Shown here one piece after another: positions 17,068 through 26,773 of a stretch of 64,000 nt of DNA. Numbering within the stretch: the stretch's first letter is position 1; each line of letters opens with the position of its first letter. The position numbers were made by a program, and so were the translations under genes. The notes beneath the pieces are model-generated. The model was not told the DNA's origin. It did no database searches and saw only the letters and a program-made list of their open reading frames with translations. Origin of the DNA: Pedobacter sp. ISL-64 (GTDB lineage: Bacteria > Bacteroidota > Bacteroidia > Sphingobacteriales > Sphingobacteriaceae); the NCBI RefSeq assembly GCF_018613605.1, contig NZ_JAGGPU010000006.1, forward strand, positions 168,411-232,410. The letters run 5' to 3'.

Positions 17068-19530
17068 TTATTTTAATTCATTGACCAATGCGGCGATACC
17101 TTTTTGTATGCTGCCGTAGCGGCTTGCGTACTCCGCGACTTTTACTTTTTCTGTTTGCTCAGTGGTATAGGCGTAATATTCTTCTGGTGATACTTCTGTC
17201 CGGTAAACCTTGCTTGACATCCCGCCCAGGCTAATGAATACTTCTTTATATTTTCTGAAAGGATCGTTTGCCTTGTTCACCGAAAGCACCAATGCTTTTT
17301 CCTTTTCCGTTAAACCTAAAAGCTCCTGTATGGCATCGAACTTATTCTGGTACTTGCTCTGGTCTAAAAGGATTTTGCAATCGGCGTTATTGATGATCGC
17401 TTGTTTTACTATAGTTGAACTGATAATATCTTCGATCTCCTGTGTTACCACGATCGCTTCACCAAAGAACTTCCTTACTGTTTTAAACAGGTACTTGATG
17501 TATTCCGCAAAGCCCTCTTTCATCAGTGCCTTCCACGCTTCCTCGATCAGGATCATCTTACGGATGCCTTTCAGCTTCCTCATTTTGTTGATGAAGACTT
17601 CCATGATAATGATCGTCACCACAGGGAACAAAATCGGGTGGTCTTTTATATTATCCAGCTCGAATACGATCAGCCGTTCCCGGAGCAGGTCCAGGTTCTC
17701 CGTTGCATTCAGGAGGTAATCAAATTCACCGCCTTTGTAGTAAGGGCGCAGGACATACAGGAAGTTGTTGATGTCAAAATCCTTTTCCTTTACGTTATCA
17801 GCAGCCAGGATTTGCAGGTATTCTTCCTTAAGAAATTCGTAGAATGAATTAAAACACGCAAACACATTCGTGTTCTTTTCCAGAAAGGCGAAATACCCTG
17901 ATATTGCATTTGATAAGGCAACATATTCGCTACGCTTAAACTGCTCATCGTCTTTTTTCCATAATGCCAGCAGCAAGGTTTTGATACTTTCCTTTTTCTC
18001 AGTATCCAGGCTGTCCCCTTTGCCGATATAAAAAGGATTGAAACGGATGGGGTTATTTTCTTCATAAGTGAAGTAGTACCCGCCGACCATATCACACAAG
18101 CCTTTGTAGCTATGCCCGACATCGACAAGGACAATATGGGTTCCCTGTTCATAATAGCTACGGACCATATGATTCGTAAAGAATGATTTTCCGCTGCCGG
18201 ATGGCCCCAGGATAAATTTGTTGCGGTTTGTACAGATGCCCTTTAGTATGGGTTCATCACTGATATCAACATGAACGGGCTTACCGGTAAGCCGGTCACC
18301 GAGCCGGATACCGACAGGGCTTAGGGAACTCCTGTAACCTGTTTCCATATTGAAAAAGCAACTGGCCTGTTCTGAAAAAGTATCGAAGGTGTCATTCATC
18401 GGGAAATCGGCTTCATTGCCCGGAATACCGCCCCAAAATATCTGTGCCGCACCTGCCGTTTCCTGTTTGGCTACCGCATCCATTTGGGCAAGCGCAGAAC
18501 TCACCTGGTTTTTCAGGTCTTTTAATTCCTGCTTATCATGGGTCCAGACCAAAAGGTTGTAATGCGCCTTTACCGGTAGCCGTTGCTCCCCAATGGCTTC
18601 ATTTAAAAAATCATTTGTTGCATCCCTTGATATACTGTTCTCACGGCTGTAGGCCGAAAGCGACTGAAGGCGAAGCCTTTTGCTTTCCAGTTTCTTCAGT
18701 GTCTTTTGCGCATCGTCGATAAACACATATTGGTTGTAGATATGATTACAGGGCAGCAACTGGCCAAGGCTTCCGGCAAAACCAATAGAGAATTTTGTCC
18801 TGTCCGTACTGTATTTATCGTAATTGATCCTGCTCCCGCATAGGGCAGGCAGGTCCGCCGCATCCCCGAGGGTATATAACTGGCAATGCTGTGCCCCAAT
18901 CTGTATGTTGTCCCCGAACCGGATATCTTTTACTAAAAAGGTATCCTGCTCTTCTGCGAGGAAGCAATACTGTTCAATGATCCCCATCTTCCTTTTATGG
19001 CTGTACAGGTCATTATCATTTAGACGGGTAAGTTTTAGGAACCCGCTGTCTTCAAGTATCTGGCGGAACTGTCCGCAGCAATCCAGAAAATCCTGCAACA
19101 TACCTGCATTGATTGTCTGCTGCGGTACGATGCTCCTTCTGAGTAAATTGGAGAACAATGAACTTCCGGCTTTTCTGCCGTCCGGTTTCTTTGTCAGGAA
19201 CAGGTAACAGGAGTGGTCAAGGAATGGCCGTTCATTAAAGAACCGTTCACTGCTCCTTGATAAAAAGCTGTTATCCTTTCCGGAGAAATCCGGCTTGTAC
19301 TGCGTATCCCTGAACCAATCCTGCTTATGAAGGATACTATGTTTTGGCAGGACTTTAATTGCTTTGACCCATGCCTGGTGAAACGCCTCATATTCATGAT
19401 CCGATAGGGTAAAAATCTCCGGAAGCTCTGCCTTAAAGGCAACCGTAATATCGCCTTGCTTACTTAATATACAATCGTGTTCTACCCCCATTACAGGTAT
19501 CAGATCATCCAACCACTTTTCCATCTGCAC
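17068..19530 (-). CDS. traG: TraG conjugation ATPase (VirB4-like)
   Basis: The 820-residue cytoplasmic ATPase powers assembly and transfer through the channel. An N-terminal VirB4/CagE-type part is followed by a RecA-like domain with Walker A GPSGSGKS (442-449), IVLVDVGHSYKG, Walker B-like MILIEEAWKAL (in the C-terminal third) and the VRKFFGEAIVVTQEIEDI helix with the conserved Gln. Length is usual for this family. Confidence 0.96.
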   Translation of the reverse strand: MQMEKWLDDLIPVMGVEHDCILSKQGDITVAFKAELPEIFTLSDHEYEAFHQAWVKAIKVLPKHSILHKQDWFRDTQYKPDFSGKDNSFLSRSSERFFNERPFLDHSCYLFLTKKPDGRKAGSSLFSNLLRRSIVPQQTINAGMLQDFLDCCGQFRQILEDSGFLKLTRLNDNDLYSHKRKMGIIEQYCFLAEEQDTFLVKDIRFGDNIQIGAQHCQLYTLGDAADLPALCGSRINYDKYSTDRTKFSIGFAGSLGQLLPCNHIYNQYVFIDDAQKTLKKLESKRLRLQSLSAYSRENSISRDATNDFLNEAIGEQRLPVKAHYNLLVWTHDKQELKDLKNQVSSALAQMDAVAKQETAGAAQIFWGGIPGNEADFPMNDTFDTFSEQASCFFNMETGYRSSLSPVGIRLGDRLTGKPVHVDISDEPILKGICTNRNKFILGPSGSGKSFFTNHMVRSYYEQGTHIVLVDVGHSYKGLCDMVGGYYFTYEENNPIRFNPFYIGKGDSLDTEKKESIKTLLLALWKKDDEQFKRSEYVALSNAISGYFAFLEKNTNVFACFNSFYEFLKEEYLQILAADNVKEKDFDINNFLYVLRPYYKGGEFDYLLNATENLDLLRERLIVFELDNIKDHPILFPVVTIIIMEVFINKMRKLKGIRKMILIEEAWKALMKEGFAEYIKYLFKTVRKFFGEAIVVTQEIEDIISSTIVKQAIINNADCKILLDQSKYQNKFDAIQELLGLTEKEKALVLSVNKANDPFRKYKEVFISLGGMSSKVYRTEVSPEEYYAYTTEQTEKVKVAEYASRYGSIQKGIAALVNELK

Positions 19531-19546
19531 ATTTATTATTAGAAAA

Positions 19547-20305
19547 TTAATTCAAACCCATCCCTTTGCCCATTACGCTCTTTTGCTTCAATAAATTTTC
19601 CTCGATCCGTTTGGGTATCCCGGTCACGGATAATGGGTATAATGGTACTTCGACCTTTTGCTGTACCGGATAAAAATTTACGAAAGTCCGCTCATCCAGA
19701 TCGTGTTCCCTGGCAACTGCTACCGGATCAATGTGAAGTTCGAAGGGCAGTGCTACCAGGATTACATCCAGGGGCATCTGAGTAATGTCCTCCGTCAGGT
19801 CCACCTTTGATTTTGAAGGCGGATGATAGAAGAAGAGGTATTTGTCCCCGGTCCTGTTCATATCCAGATCGCGCAGGCTAATGTTTTTCCAGGGTTCTTT
19901 AAACAGCCTGATTTCTTTCAGGCGCCAATCAACGGTGTAATCATCCGCCCCGATCTTAACCAGCGGCAGCCTCCCTTGTATCCTTTCCTGGAACAGGGCT
20001 TCAGAACACCTTAAGTCCCTGTCAAACTCCGGCAGGTCTGCTACTGCCATGTTATACTTTAAGGCGATGCCTTCCGGGTCTGCATGAACCATTTGCGGAA
20101 CATGGATCAGGATCGTGTCTTCTCCATACTCTGAAATGCATTTGTGGGCCGGGCTATACTTCGCCTCATAATGCGAACCCATGTTTTTCATATCGTAGAA
20201 TGATATTGTATTTAACGGATCATCCTTTTGCCTTAATTCTGCGAATGCAACATCAAATAAAAAGATTGTCGCCCCCAGCTCGATTTCCGGTAGTTTCCTT
20301 GCCAT
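19547..20305 (-). CDS. Hypothetical tra-operon protein with two D-x-I-L-x-x-x-P...DP repeats
   Basis: The 252-residue soluble protein contains two related units: DTILIHVPQMVHADPEGIAL near 85 and DVILVALPFELHIDPVAVAR near 185. A single unit of the same kind (VDIILVPPVKDIDPVGLARR) is present in the 151-residue protein two genes upstream. Each unit is preceded by strand-rich sequence, including FLFDVAF and YLFFYHPP. The gene is placed between traF and traG. The family is found with Bacteroidetes tra genes, but I know no function. Confidence 0.75.
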   Translation of the reverse strand: MARKLPEIELGATIFLFDVAFAELRQKDDPLNTISFYDMKNMGSHYEAKYSPAHKCISEYGEDTILIHVPQMVHADPEGIALKYNMAVADLPEFDRDLRCSEALFQERIQGRLPLVKIGADDYTVDWRLKEIRLFKEPWKNISLRDLDMNRTGDKYLFFYHPPSKSKVDLTEDITQMPLDVILVALPFELHIDPVAVAREHDLDERTFVNFYPVQQKVEVPLYPLSVTGIPKRIEENLLKQKSVMGKGMGLN

Positions 20306-20306
20306 G

Positions 20307-20627
20307 TTATGCTCCTCCTTTTCTGAATACTTTACGGCTGTTAACTTTCACAATTTTGGGGACACTGCGCCGGGCCAGTGCCTTCATCATTCCATGCTCC
20401 CCGTATTTTCGGCTAAGGCCATAAACTTGATACACAAGCCCTGAGCCTGCGGAGAGTACTACGGCCATGCAGATGTACTGGCTGATGCCGATGATGTACA
20501 GCACTGAGAAGAGAATGAGCAATATCAAAATCCCCGCACCGAGGTACCATATATATTGCGCCTTCAAACCTTTGAATTCAATGCTTTTATTAATTCCCTT
20601 ATTTACCTGGTAAATGCTGATTGCCAT
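20307..20627 (-). CDS. traF: TraF (DUF4133), VirB3-like inner-membrane protein
   Basis: The 106-residue protein starts MAISIYQVNKGINKSIEFKG, typical of DUF4133, and has two close membrane segments (about 29-48 and 50-70) followed by a basic tail (RRSVPKIVKVNSRKVFRKG). This is the VirB3-type layout of TraF in Bacteroidetes conjugation operons. Confidence 0.9.
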   Translation of the reverse strand: MAISIYQVNKGINKSIEFKGLKAQYIWYLGAGILILLILFSVLYIIGISQYICMAVVLSAGSGLVYQVYGLSRKYGEHGMMKALARRSVPKIVKVNSRKVFRKGGA

Positions 20628-20645
20628 GTCCTGATTTTTAAATCG

Positions 20646-21101
20646 TTATCGTATTCTTATGTTTACCTCTTTTCCTTCTTCCAATGAATCCTCATCCCCG
20701 TTTTTGACAACCTTTCTAAGTGACGTCAGTACCAGATCACCACGATTGCGTAAAGCGGTAAAATGATCCTCCCGATATCCGTACCGCCTTGCCAGGCCAA
20801 CAGGGTCTATGTCTTTAACCGGCGGCACGAGAATGATATCTACATGCTCAGGAATGTTCCCCTTCGGATCGCCTGTATAGATATTCTTTGTCCGGCGGTC
20901 AAACAGAAAATGGCTGAAGCCAAATTGCTCTTTAATGCCACCCATTGAGATGCGGTTTGAAGGATTGGAAACCTGGCGGAATTCATGCTTAATGATGTCT
21001 GCGTAAAATTGAACCCCTGATATGTCTACAGTTGGCAATACCCCGTCCTGACTGACTACTTTGGCTTCGGCCTTATAGCCCATGTACTTTCCCATGCCCA
21101 T
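20646..21101 (-). CDS. Hypothetical tra-operon protein with one D-x-I-L...DP unit
   Basis: The 151-residue soluble protein includes FDRRTKNIYTGDPKGNIP and VDIILVPPVKDIDPVGLARR. It shares the latter unit with the 252-residue protein downstream of traF and so looks like its single-unit relative. It lies between traE and traF, 2 nt from the traE stop. No function known to me. Confidence 0.75.
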   Translation of the reverse strand: MGMGKYMGYKAEAKVVSQDGVLPTVDISGVQFYADIIKHEFRQVSNPSNRISMGGIKEQFGFSHFLFDRRTKNIYTGDPKGNIPEHVDIILVPPVKDIDPVGLARRYGYREDHFTALRNRGDLVLTSLRKVVKNGDEDSLEEGKEVNIRIR

Positions 21102-21103
21102 AA

Positions 21104-21463
21104 CTATACAGCGAAGAAGCTTTTAATTACGGTAACCACAACCACGAGGAACACGCAGCTTCCGAACCACGCAGCGGCCACCTTGCTCGTGTCCGGGTCG
21201 CCTGCATTCCATTTCTGGTAGACCTTCACCGCTCCTATCAGCCCAAGCAATGCGCCGACAGCATACATCAGGTTAGTACCCTGAACAAAGTAGCTGCGTA
21301 CCTGATCGTTGGCTGCTTTAATTCCCGCATTGCCATCCTGGGCGGATGCATATAAACTGAGCGCCGACAGCAGCAGTGTTGCAACAGCGCATTTGATTTC
21401 AATTGAGCCTCTGCCCAATACCTTTCTCACAATTCCCATCTTCACGTTTTTAATCTTACACAC
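21104..21463 (-). CDS. traE: TraE (DUF4134), pilin-like membrane protein
   Basis: The 119-residue protein has a signal-like segment (about 24-42, ASAQ end), then GIKAANDQVRSYFVQGTNLMYAVGALLGLIGAVKVY and a second hydrophobic segment at the C-terminus: the pattern of DUF4134/TraE, a VirB2-like channel or pilus subunit. ATG codons at residues 1 and 8 are both possible starts. It heads the leftward tra operon. Confidence 0.9.
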   Translation of the reverse strand: MCKIKNVKMGIVRKVLGRGSIEIKCAVATLLLSALSLYASAQDGNAGIKAANDQVRSYFVQGTNLMYAVGALLGLIGAVKVYQKWNAGDPDTSKVAAAWFGSCVFLVVVVTVIKSFFAV

Positions 21464-21576
21464 TATGTTTTATAAATACCGGAAGCAACAGTTCCAACCT
21501 CTCCTTTTCACCCGCTACCTGTGCCCCCGGTATATTCTTTTTTCTTTCCCGGGCCCCTGTCTGCTCAGGACAAGGG

Positions 21577-21634
21577 GCGGGGAAAGCCGCCACCAAAGGA
21601 ACCATCAACCAAAACCAAACTCACGCTTTGGTGG
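21577..21634. repeat. GC-rich hairpins upstream of traE
   Basis: The 255-bp gap upstream of traE holds a GGCG-GGGAAAG-CCGCC hairpin at 21577-21592 and a 9-bp inverted repeat CCACCAAAG (21590-21598) / CTTTGGTGG (21626-21634). It may be an operon leader or a protein-binding site. No gene is seen in the gap. Confidence 0.5.
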
Positions 21635-21718
21635 CAAAAACCTGGCGGGGCAACCGCCTACCTAAAACACCATCTCCCTTACTCAAATCCTGGCTGCCCC
21701 GCAATATTTTTATACTGC

Positions 21719-22858
21719 TTACTGCCTGATATATCTTTCAGCAATCCTGCCCCTGTAATTGACTTTGAAATGGAAGTTGAAATGCTCCAGTATGATTTCG
21801 TTGAAAACCCCGCTTGCAGTCCACTTCATCGTCTTTTCAAAATTGTTCTCTGCGTACCTTGCAAAGTTTGGCCAGCCGGGGCTTACCTGCTCATTGAAAG
21901 GAATTAAAGGCAATCCTGGTATGAACACCTTACCCTTGCAACATGCATCCATCACCATTTCATCAGCATAGGTGACACTTTGCCATCCTGCAAATCGCGT
22001 GTGCTTCAGCATTTTCAGCCTGATACCGGCACTGGCGTAAAAAATGTAACCGACTCTCCAGCGATGATAGTTTAACTTAACCGTCCTGCCATTGTGCTCC
22101 GGAAAGTTGGTGCCATCATTGCCTTCGTAAATATCACCTCCGCTTTGCCCCCACCAGTTAGGCATATTGCCTGAAGGGTACTGGCATATCGGAAGGTTTG
22201 GTATCACAATAGGATCTCCTGGCTGTGGTACATGCCATTCGTCCGGCCACTGCCATTGTGGAAATTCCAAAAAGTCAAAAGAGATACGGTGAAGTTTCGC
22301 ACCAGGAATCTGCATAGGCTCCACACCTCTTACCAGCTCAACGGCGTACTTTGCAGGTATAGCATAACCCTCCTGGTTCTTTGGCGTAGCCCGGAAACTA
22401 TATATAGTATCCGCAATCTGAATATTGCCATCCTTATTCAATACCGCTGCGAACCATGAATCAGGGCAATAAAATAATTGATTGCTTTTGACCAGGGAAT
22501 CAACGGTAGGCGCCCTCCGGTCTTCGGAGGTATCCGCGTCGATCTGCTCATACAATTTTCTTAGAGACAAAAACCCCTGCCGGTTATACAACTGCTCCCA
22601 TTCCGCAAGTTGTTTTGGTGCCTCGTATTTACCATGCAAAATGTTCATAGTATTATTAAAGCTTTCCAGTGAAGGGAAGCGGAGCCAGCCGTTATACACA
22701 TCCGGGCCTCCCTTTTCAATATTCGGGACGGTACTGCTTATGTTTCCAACCAGTTTCTGGTCCGGCTCCATTCCGTCACTTCGTTTACAGGCGTACATCA
22801 GGCCCATAGTTGTCGCCAGTACGGCCAACATCATCAGATAAAATTTTCTTTTCATCAC
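21719..22858 (-). CDS. Secreted lipoprotein of unknown function
   Basis: The 379-residue protein has a lipoprotein signal with MYAC at the lipobox (Cys at about 24). The N-terminal part (about 50-110) is helical with LRFPSLESFNNTMNIL; the rest is rich in Trp, Pro and Gly (PQWQWPDEWHVPQPGDP) and ends in strands (HFNFHFKVNYRGRIAERYI). It lies upstream of traE on the same strand. Lipoproteins at this place could serve surface exclusion or mating-pair contact, but nothing in the sequence proves that. Confidence 0.75.
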   Translation of the reverse strand: MMKRKFYLMMLAVLATTMGLMYACKRSDGMEPDQKLVGNISSTVPNIEKGGPDVYNGWLRFPSLESFNNTMNILHGKYEAPKQLAEWEQLYNRQGFLSLRKLYEQIDADTSEDRRAPTVDSLVKSNQLFYCPDSWFAAVLNKDGNIQIADTIYSFRATPKNQEGYAIPAKYAVELVRGVEPMQIPGAKLHRISFDFLEFPQWQWPDEWHVPQPGDPIVIPNLPICQYPSGNMPNWWGQSGGDIYEGNDGTNFPEHNGRTVKLNYHRWRVGYIFYASAGIRLKMLKHTRFAGWQSVTYADEMVMDACCKGKVFIPGLPLIPFNEQVSPGWPNFARYAENNFEKTMKWTASGVFNEIILEHFNFHFKVNYRGRIAERYIRQ

Positions 22859-22925
22859 GTTTTCTAAAAATTTGAAATAGGTTACTCTTTTTTCTACAGG
22901 TTCGGATCATCTCCTGTTGGTTACA

Positions 22926-23423
22926 TTAGCGGGGAAGTGTCGCCCAAGCCTCCTCCAGATCGTCCTCACTGAACACGACCCCGCAAATACTTTCTGCATG
23001 CTGTATGATGAAATTGTTCAGGGCAACCCGGTAGGCAGGCTGGCGCAACCCGCCATAGTCTGCCACCCTGGATTTAAGCTGCTCCAGCAGCATATCCTTG
23101 TCGGCCCCTTTGCCTGCCCCCTCCAGGATGCTGTGACGTATATCGGTCACGATCTCTTCGAGTTCATCAAATAAATTTTCTGATTTGTCTTCTTCGCCAG
23201 CGTCCTTATCTTCGTCTCCATCAGGTGAAATGAAGTATTGTTCTTCATAAGATGGAGCGGAGCCATCCTTTTTCAGACTATCGGAGTCCGGGCTTTTTTT
23301 CACCGTAATATTGATCCCGTTCCTGTGGATTAAAAAGCCGATGATAGCATAATAGCCAATGAGAACTATTGCCAATCCTGCGAGGTATTCCTTCCATGTA
23401 ATTGCTTCCAACATTGCTTTCAA
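22926..23423 (-). CDS. Small membrane protein of the ICE
   Basis: The 165-residue protein has one membrane segment (about 12-33, YLAGLAIVLIGYYAIIGFLI), an acidic linker (SPDGDEDKDAGEEDKSENLFDELEE) and a helical C-terminal domain. Small proteins of this build are common upstream of tra genes in Bacteroidetes ICEs. Function unknown. Confidence 0.7.
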   Translation of the reverse strand: MKAMLEAITWKEYLAGLAIVLIGYYAIIGFLIHRNGINITVKKSPDSDSLKKDGSAPSYEEQYFISPDGDEDKDAGEEDKSENLFDELEEIVTDIRHSILEGAGKGADKDMLLEQLKSRVADYGGLRQPAYRVALNNFIIQHAESICGVVFSEDDLEEAWATLPR

Positions 23424-23777
23424 TTTTTATTGTTTTTTAAATCAGGGAAACCATTTTCCCCTTTGTTTCTGAAGCAAAATTGCAACGGAAATGAAGGCTG
23501 TATTGACAGCATGCAGCAACGTTGCTGAAATTTATTTTTGTAAAAACATTGATAATTTTTTAGGCGTACAAGGTTCTCTTTGTCGCCCGGGACAGCATTT
23601 TGTTGGAGATTTCGGAAGTGCCGACAGGAACGATAAGGTATATCGCCCGTAGTGGCAACAACCTTTAGCAAGGTTGCTGTTTACGTTTTTTAGAAATATT
23701 TGGCTTAGCAGCAGGGCCTCATCCCGCTGGGGCAAAAAAAAACCGGCGGTCAGCCGGGCTTTTCAAAAATTTTATGA
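23424..23777. other. 354-bp gap with no supported gene
   Basis: Only short frames on the minus strand (67 and 83 codons) are open here, with Cys/Phe-rich translations unlike real proteins. The only recognisable signal is the rteC terminator at its right end. Confidence 0.6.
23733..23764 (-). terminator. rteC terminator
   Basis: Read on the minus strand, AAAAGCCCGGC and GCCGGTTTTT form a hairpin followed by nine T. It begins 14 nt after the rteC stop codon. Confidence 0.8.
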
Positions 23778-24611
23778 TCACAAATCTCTTTCGTCAAAGG
23801 TTCGTTCAGTCACTTCTACCAGGGACCGTAAAAACGGTGTCCTTCCTTTTTTGCGATAGCTCATACCCAATACAACCCTGGATACATTACCGACCTTGAC
23901 ATTGAAAAAGTCGCCAAGGTCCAGCATAAACTGCTGAAATCCGCCCGGGCCTTGTGTTACTGCGCCACTTTTCCAGATACCGAGGCCAACCTCAAATAAA
24001 GAAACGACCGCTGCCTTCCATACCCTGTTTGGCTTCTTCCGGTTTTCTGCGGGCGAGGACTGCTGCGGCTCATCGCTAAGGGCTTGATTGAGAAAATTAT
24101 TTAATTCTGCAAAGGCCAGGATTTTACCGAGACGGTTACTGTGGGGCGTGCAAAAACCTGGATCAAGGTCAAGGGTGTATACCGGCTGTTGCGGTGGCAG
24201 CGAAACCCGCCGCAGGAAATATATTTCATCCATGTCCGATTTATCGGAACGGTAATAATTGTACAAAAGCCTGTTCTTTTCAAAAAATGCGGCCAACGAT
24301 TCCAGGATTTTGCTATAGTACCGCTTGACCGAATCGGTGCTGCCTACAGGTTTATTGGATTCAATATAATACAGCTCAGTATAATAAACGAGTTCTTTGA
24401 GAAACATAGGTTTGATCTCCTTAAAGAACCTGATCTCCTCTGCTTCGTCTTTAAAATCGTGCGTTGCAACATGGCCTTTTAAATCCCTGATAGCTGATTC
24501 CACAGCATAGTAAGATTGTTCTGCCTGTTGCAGATCATTGTCTGTATCTGCTGCGATCCTTTGAAGTTCGGCGTACATACGGCTCAGTAGGTCTTTCGAT
24601 AATTGATCCAT
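23778..24611 (-). CDS. rteC: RteC-type regulator of ICE excision/transfer
   Basis: The 277-residue protein matches the RteC family through its long helical N-terminal half (FKEIKPMFLKELVYYTELYYIE, then FFEKNRLLYNYYRSD, FLRR) and the C-terminal part with KILAFAELNNFLNQAL and NVKVGNVSRVVLGMSYRKKG. In CTnDOT, RteC activates excision genes. Here no RteA/RteB pair stands beside it, so the input signal differs. Confidence 0.9.
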   Translation of the reverse strand: MDQLSKDLLSRMYAELQRIAADTDNDLQQAEQSYYAVESAIRDLKGHVATHDFKDEAEEIRFFKEIKPMFLKELVYYTELYYIESNKPVGSTDSVKRYYSKILESLAAFFEKNRLLYNYYRSDKSDMDEIYFLRRVSLPPQQPVYTLDLDPGFCTPHSNRLGKILAFAELNNFLNQALSDEPQQSSPAENRKKPNRVWKAAVVSLFEVGLGIWKSGAVTQGPGGFQQFMLDLGDFFNVKVGNVSRVVLGMSYRKKGRTPFLRSLVEVTERTFDERDL

Positions 24612-24909
24612 AATTAATTTGGTATTTGGTTCGATAATGTAACTTATACTTATTGTCTCCGGATGATGGACGAAACTAGATATTGAACTGCATCCTTTAT
24701 AGCATCAGGATATCAAAATACTGCCAGGCAGGAAAATTTGGCCATGAAGTACTTCGCGCAGAAACGGAGTAGAAATATTCATGAGTTTATTGGCAATTTG
24801 TGAACTTATACTTTCACAAAAATAGAGGCGGCACTCAAGACGCATGATGATTTAAGTCATCTTTTTAGGGACAAACTGTTAAGGAAAAACGAAAAAAGGG
24901 TATGCCAAT

Positions 24910-25560
24910 TCAGGGTTTCCTTCTTTTGCGGGAAATGCGGTTGCGGATGCGGCTGAGCGTTTCGGGGGCAATTCCGAGATAACTGGCGAGTTCCTTAACT
25001 GATACATGCTGCACCAGTTTTGGATAGGCGGTAAGTACGTGCCCATACCGCACCTGCGGGCTTTCGTAAAACCAGGTCGCGCGTTCCAGGGCCTGCAGAT
25101 AATATTGTTCCGTAAGAAGCCTGACCACAACGTTGGCTTCAATGAAATCCCGATATAAAATTTGAAGCTCTTCCCAGGGTAATGCAATGCAGAAAGTATC
25201 CATTAAGGCGGTGAGTTTTTCAACGCTCATGGTTTGTTTGTAGAAACTCTTCGGAGAGACCAGTATGTCCCCCTCCGTTAAAAACATGACAGTAGTCTCC
25301 CCGCGACCTGTCAGAATCCTTGTCAATCGCACAAGCCCTGAAATTGCGAAGTAGGCATGTTTGCAGATTTCCCCGTAGTCAAGGATTACCTGGTCCTTAG
25401 CGAAGCTGATAGGAAAGGTAACCTTCCTGAACCGGTCGTACAAAGCGGCAGGCAGGTCAGGCACAAGAGTAGAGAACATGGTAAATATCCCGTCATAAGC
25501 GGCATTGATATCCGTATTCCCCCCGGGTTCAAACGGCTTGTCAAATAATTCGCCTTCCAT
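24910..25560 (-). CDS. Crp/Fnr-family transcriptional regulator
   Basis: The 216-residue protein has a cyclic-nucleotide-type beta-barrel (about 45-130: ILDYGEICKHAYFAISGLVRL, FLTEGDIL), a long dimer helix and a C-terminal helix-turn-helix (about 180-205, VSVKELASYLGIAPETLSRI). Strict cAMP-binding residues are not evident, as in many Bacteroidota members that may bind no ligand. It is 298 bp downstream of, and on the same strand as, rteC's start, with its own unit. Confidence 0.88.
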   Translation of the reverse strand: MEGELFDKPFEPGGNTDINAAYDGIFTMFSTLVPDLPAALYDRFRKVTFPISFAKDQVILDYGEICKHAYFAISGLVRLTRILTGRGETTVMFLTEGDILVSPKSFYKQTMSVEKLTALMDTFCIALPWEELQILYRDFIEANVVVRLLTEQYYLQALERATWFYESPQVRYGHVLTAYPKLVQHVSVKELASYLGIAPETLSRIRNRISRKRRKP

Positions 25561-25665
25561 GAGAATATTATTAATGAAAATAGCAATACGCCAACAAAAT
25601 CAAGCCATTGAAAAGCATTGGATATTGCCAATGTTCAAAATGCGATGCTACACTTAAGTTTTTCA

Positions 25666-26496
25666 CTAATTACTTAAAAAGATACGGTTGTCTTCCAGGC
25701 ATTCATTCCTTATTCCGGAAGTATAGCGCTCATCTGTAGACCTGAAAAATTTGTTCCATTTTAATATCTCTGCCTGGGAGTCTATGAACCCAGGCCGGAT
25801 ATAGTCCTCCCAGAATGATAATCGAAAGCGTTTTCCAACTTGATAGTCCTCTCCGTTAGCCATTCTGACAATATCCATACAAAATCCGTCACAATGCCTC
25901 ATATTGACAACCACTTCCTCCGATATCTGAATGTAATTATCGTCCCTGTAGAGCATGAACAGTTCTGCGAAAGTATGGCTGGAAAGTATAGTTCTATCCA
26001 GTAAACCGATATAACATATCCCCCCATGATTCGCAACAGTTACGATGTCCTCCACGGATATGTTTATGAGCGCGTTCTTTTTTAAACCCGCAACCCTTTC
26101 AACTCTTTTGGTAAATTTAGGTATGTGGTATATTGAACTTTCAAATGTTGTTATGAAAAGGCTAATCCATTTACAAAAACCTTTATTATTGGTTACAAAA
26201 GGAATACTAAAATCCACGTCCTCCAACTGCTCTATTAGCGTTTGCTGCTCATGCCTAAGCAAAACAACCATACTACTTTTTTTGATCAATGTGAATAAGC
26301 GGTCGTAATGATTGCGGAAGGTATGATACTCAATAAAGGTAATGTCCGGGCTAAATTCAGTGGGGAACGTCCTGCACGAAATTGCGTTTATGTTTTTTTC
26401 AACAGGCATCAGCTTCAGGCGGGGATGCCTGTCGATCAATGATGCGATTTTTAAAAAGGCAGGATCGGAGTGTAGAATAAAACAATTGAACTTCAT
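25666..26496 (-). CDS. LytTR-type regulator with degenerate receiver-like N-terminus
   Basis: The 276-residue protein has an N-terminal half that reads like a receiver fold without the usual acidic pocket and phospho-Asp (SPDITFIEYHTF at the Asp strand), then a C-terminal LytTR-like DNA-binding part (about 145-240: ISVEDIVTVANHGGICYIGL, SHTFAELFMLYRDDNYIQIS). It would thus not be controlled by phosphorylation. Position between the transfer genes and cargo suggests local control; targets unknown. Confidence 0.7.
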   Translation of the reverse strand: MKFNCFILHSDPAFLKIASLIDRHPRLKLMPVEKNINAISCRTFPTEFSPDITFIEYHTFRNHYDRLFTLIKKSSMVVLLRHEQQTLIEQLEDVDFSIPFVTNNKGFCKWISLFITTFESSIYHIPKFTKRVERVAGLKKNALINISVEDIVTVANHGGICYIGLLDRTILSSHTFAELFMLYRDDNYIQISEEVVVNMRHCDGFCMDIVRMANGEDYQVGKRFRLSFWEDYIRPGFIDSQAEILKWNKFFRSTDERYTSGIRNECLEDNRIFLSN

Positions 26497-26703
26497 ACTT
26501 ACTCATTTAGAACCAGAAAAATTCTCTTTAAAAGTAAAATAAATATCGATATTGAATTATAAGTAATATTTATCGTTGCTATAGACGAACATGTATCCGG
26601 ACAGGGGTACTTTAAGGTTATGGCCGTTCATCAATCTGGGATAATGTGATTTTCATCTTTGATGGCCAACTTATACATTGTTTAATGGCCTACATCAAGC
26701 ACT

Positions 26704-26772
26704 TATGGGTGTTTATGGATATCTTTTTGGGTATTTATGTTTTTATGGGTATTTTTGGGTATATTTTTGGAT
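26704..26772. repeat. T/G-rich imperfect repeats upstream of fic
   Basis: Four TGGGT-centred units (GGGT at 26707, 26729, 26747 and 26757) stand in a T-rich tract ending just before the fic start codon. The tract is open in the fic frame and would give a Tyr/Phe/Gly-rich peptide, which is not a credible protein end. It may be an operator or a slippage-prone tract. Confidence 0.5.
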
Positions 26773-26773
26773 A

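Noticed and set aside
23420..23671. 83-codon minus-strand frame
   Set aside because: Cys/Phe/Asn-rich sequence without protein-like pattern; no ribosome site.
26678..26773. 32-codon N-terminal extension of the Fic protein
   Set aside because: It is a translation of the T/G repeat tract (Tyr/Phe/Gly repeats) and not part of the Fic fold.
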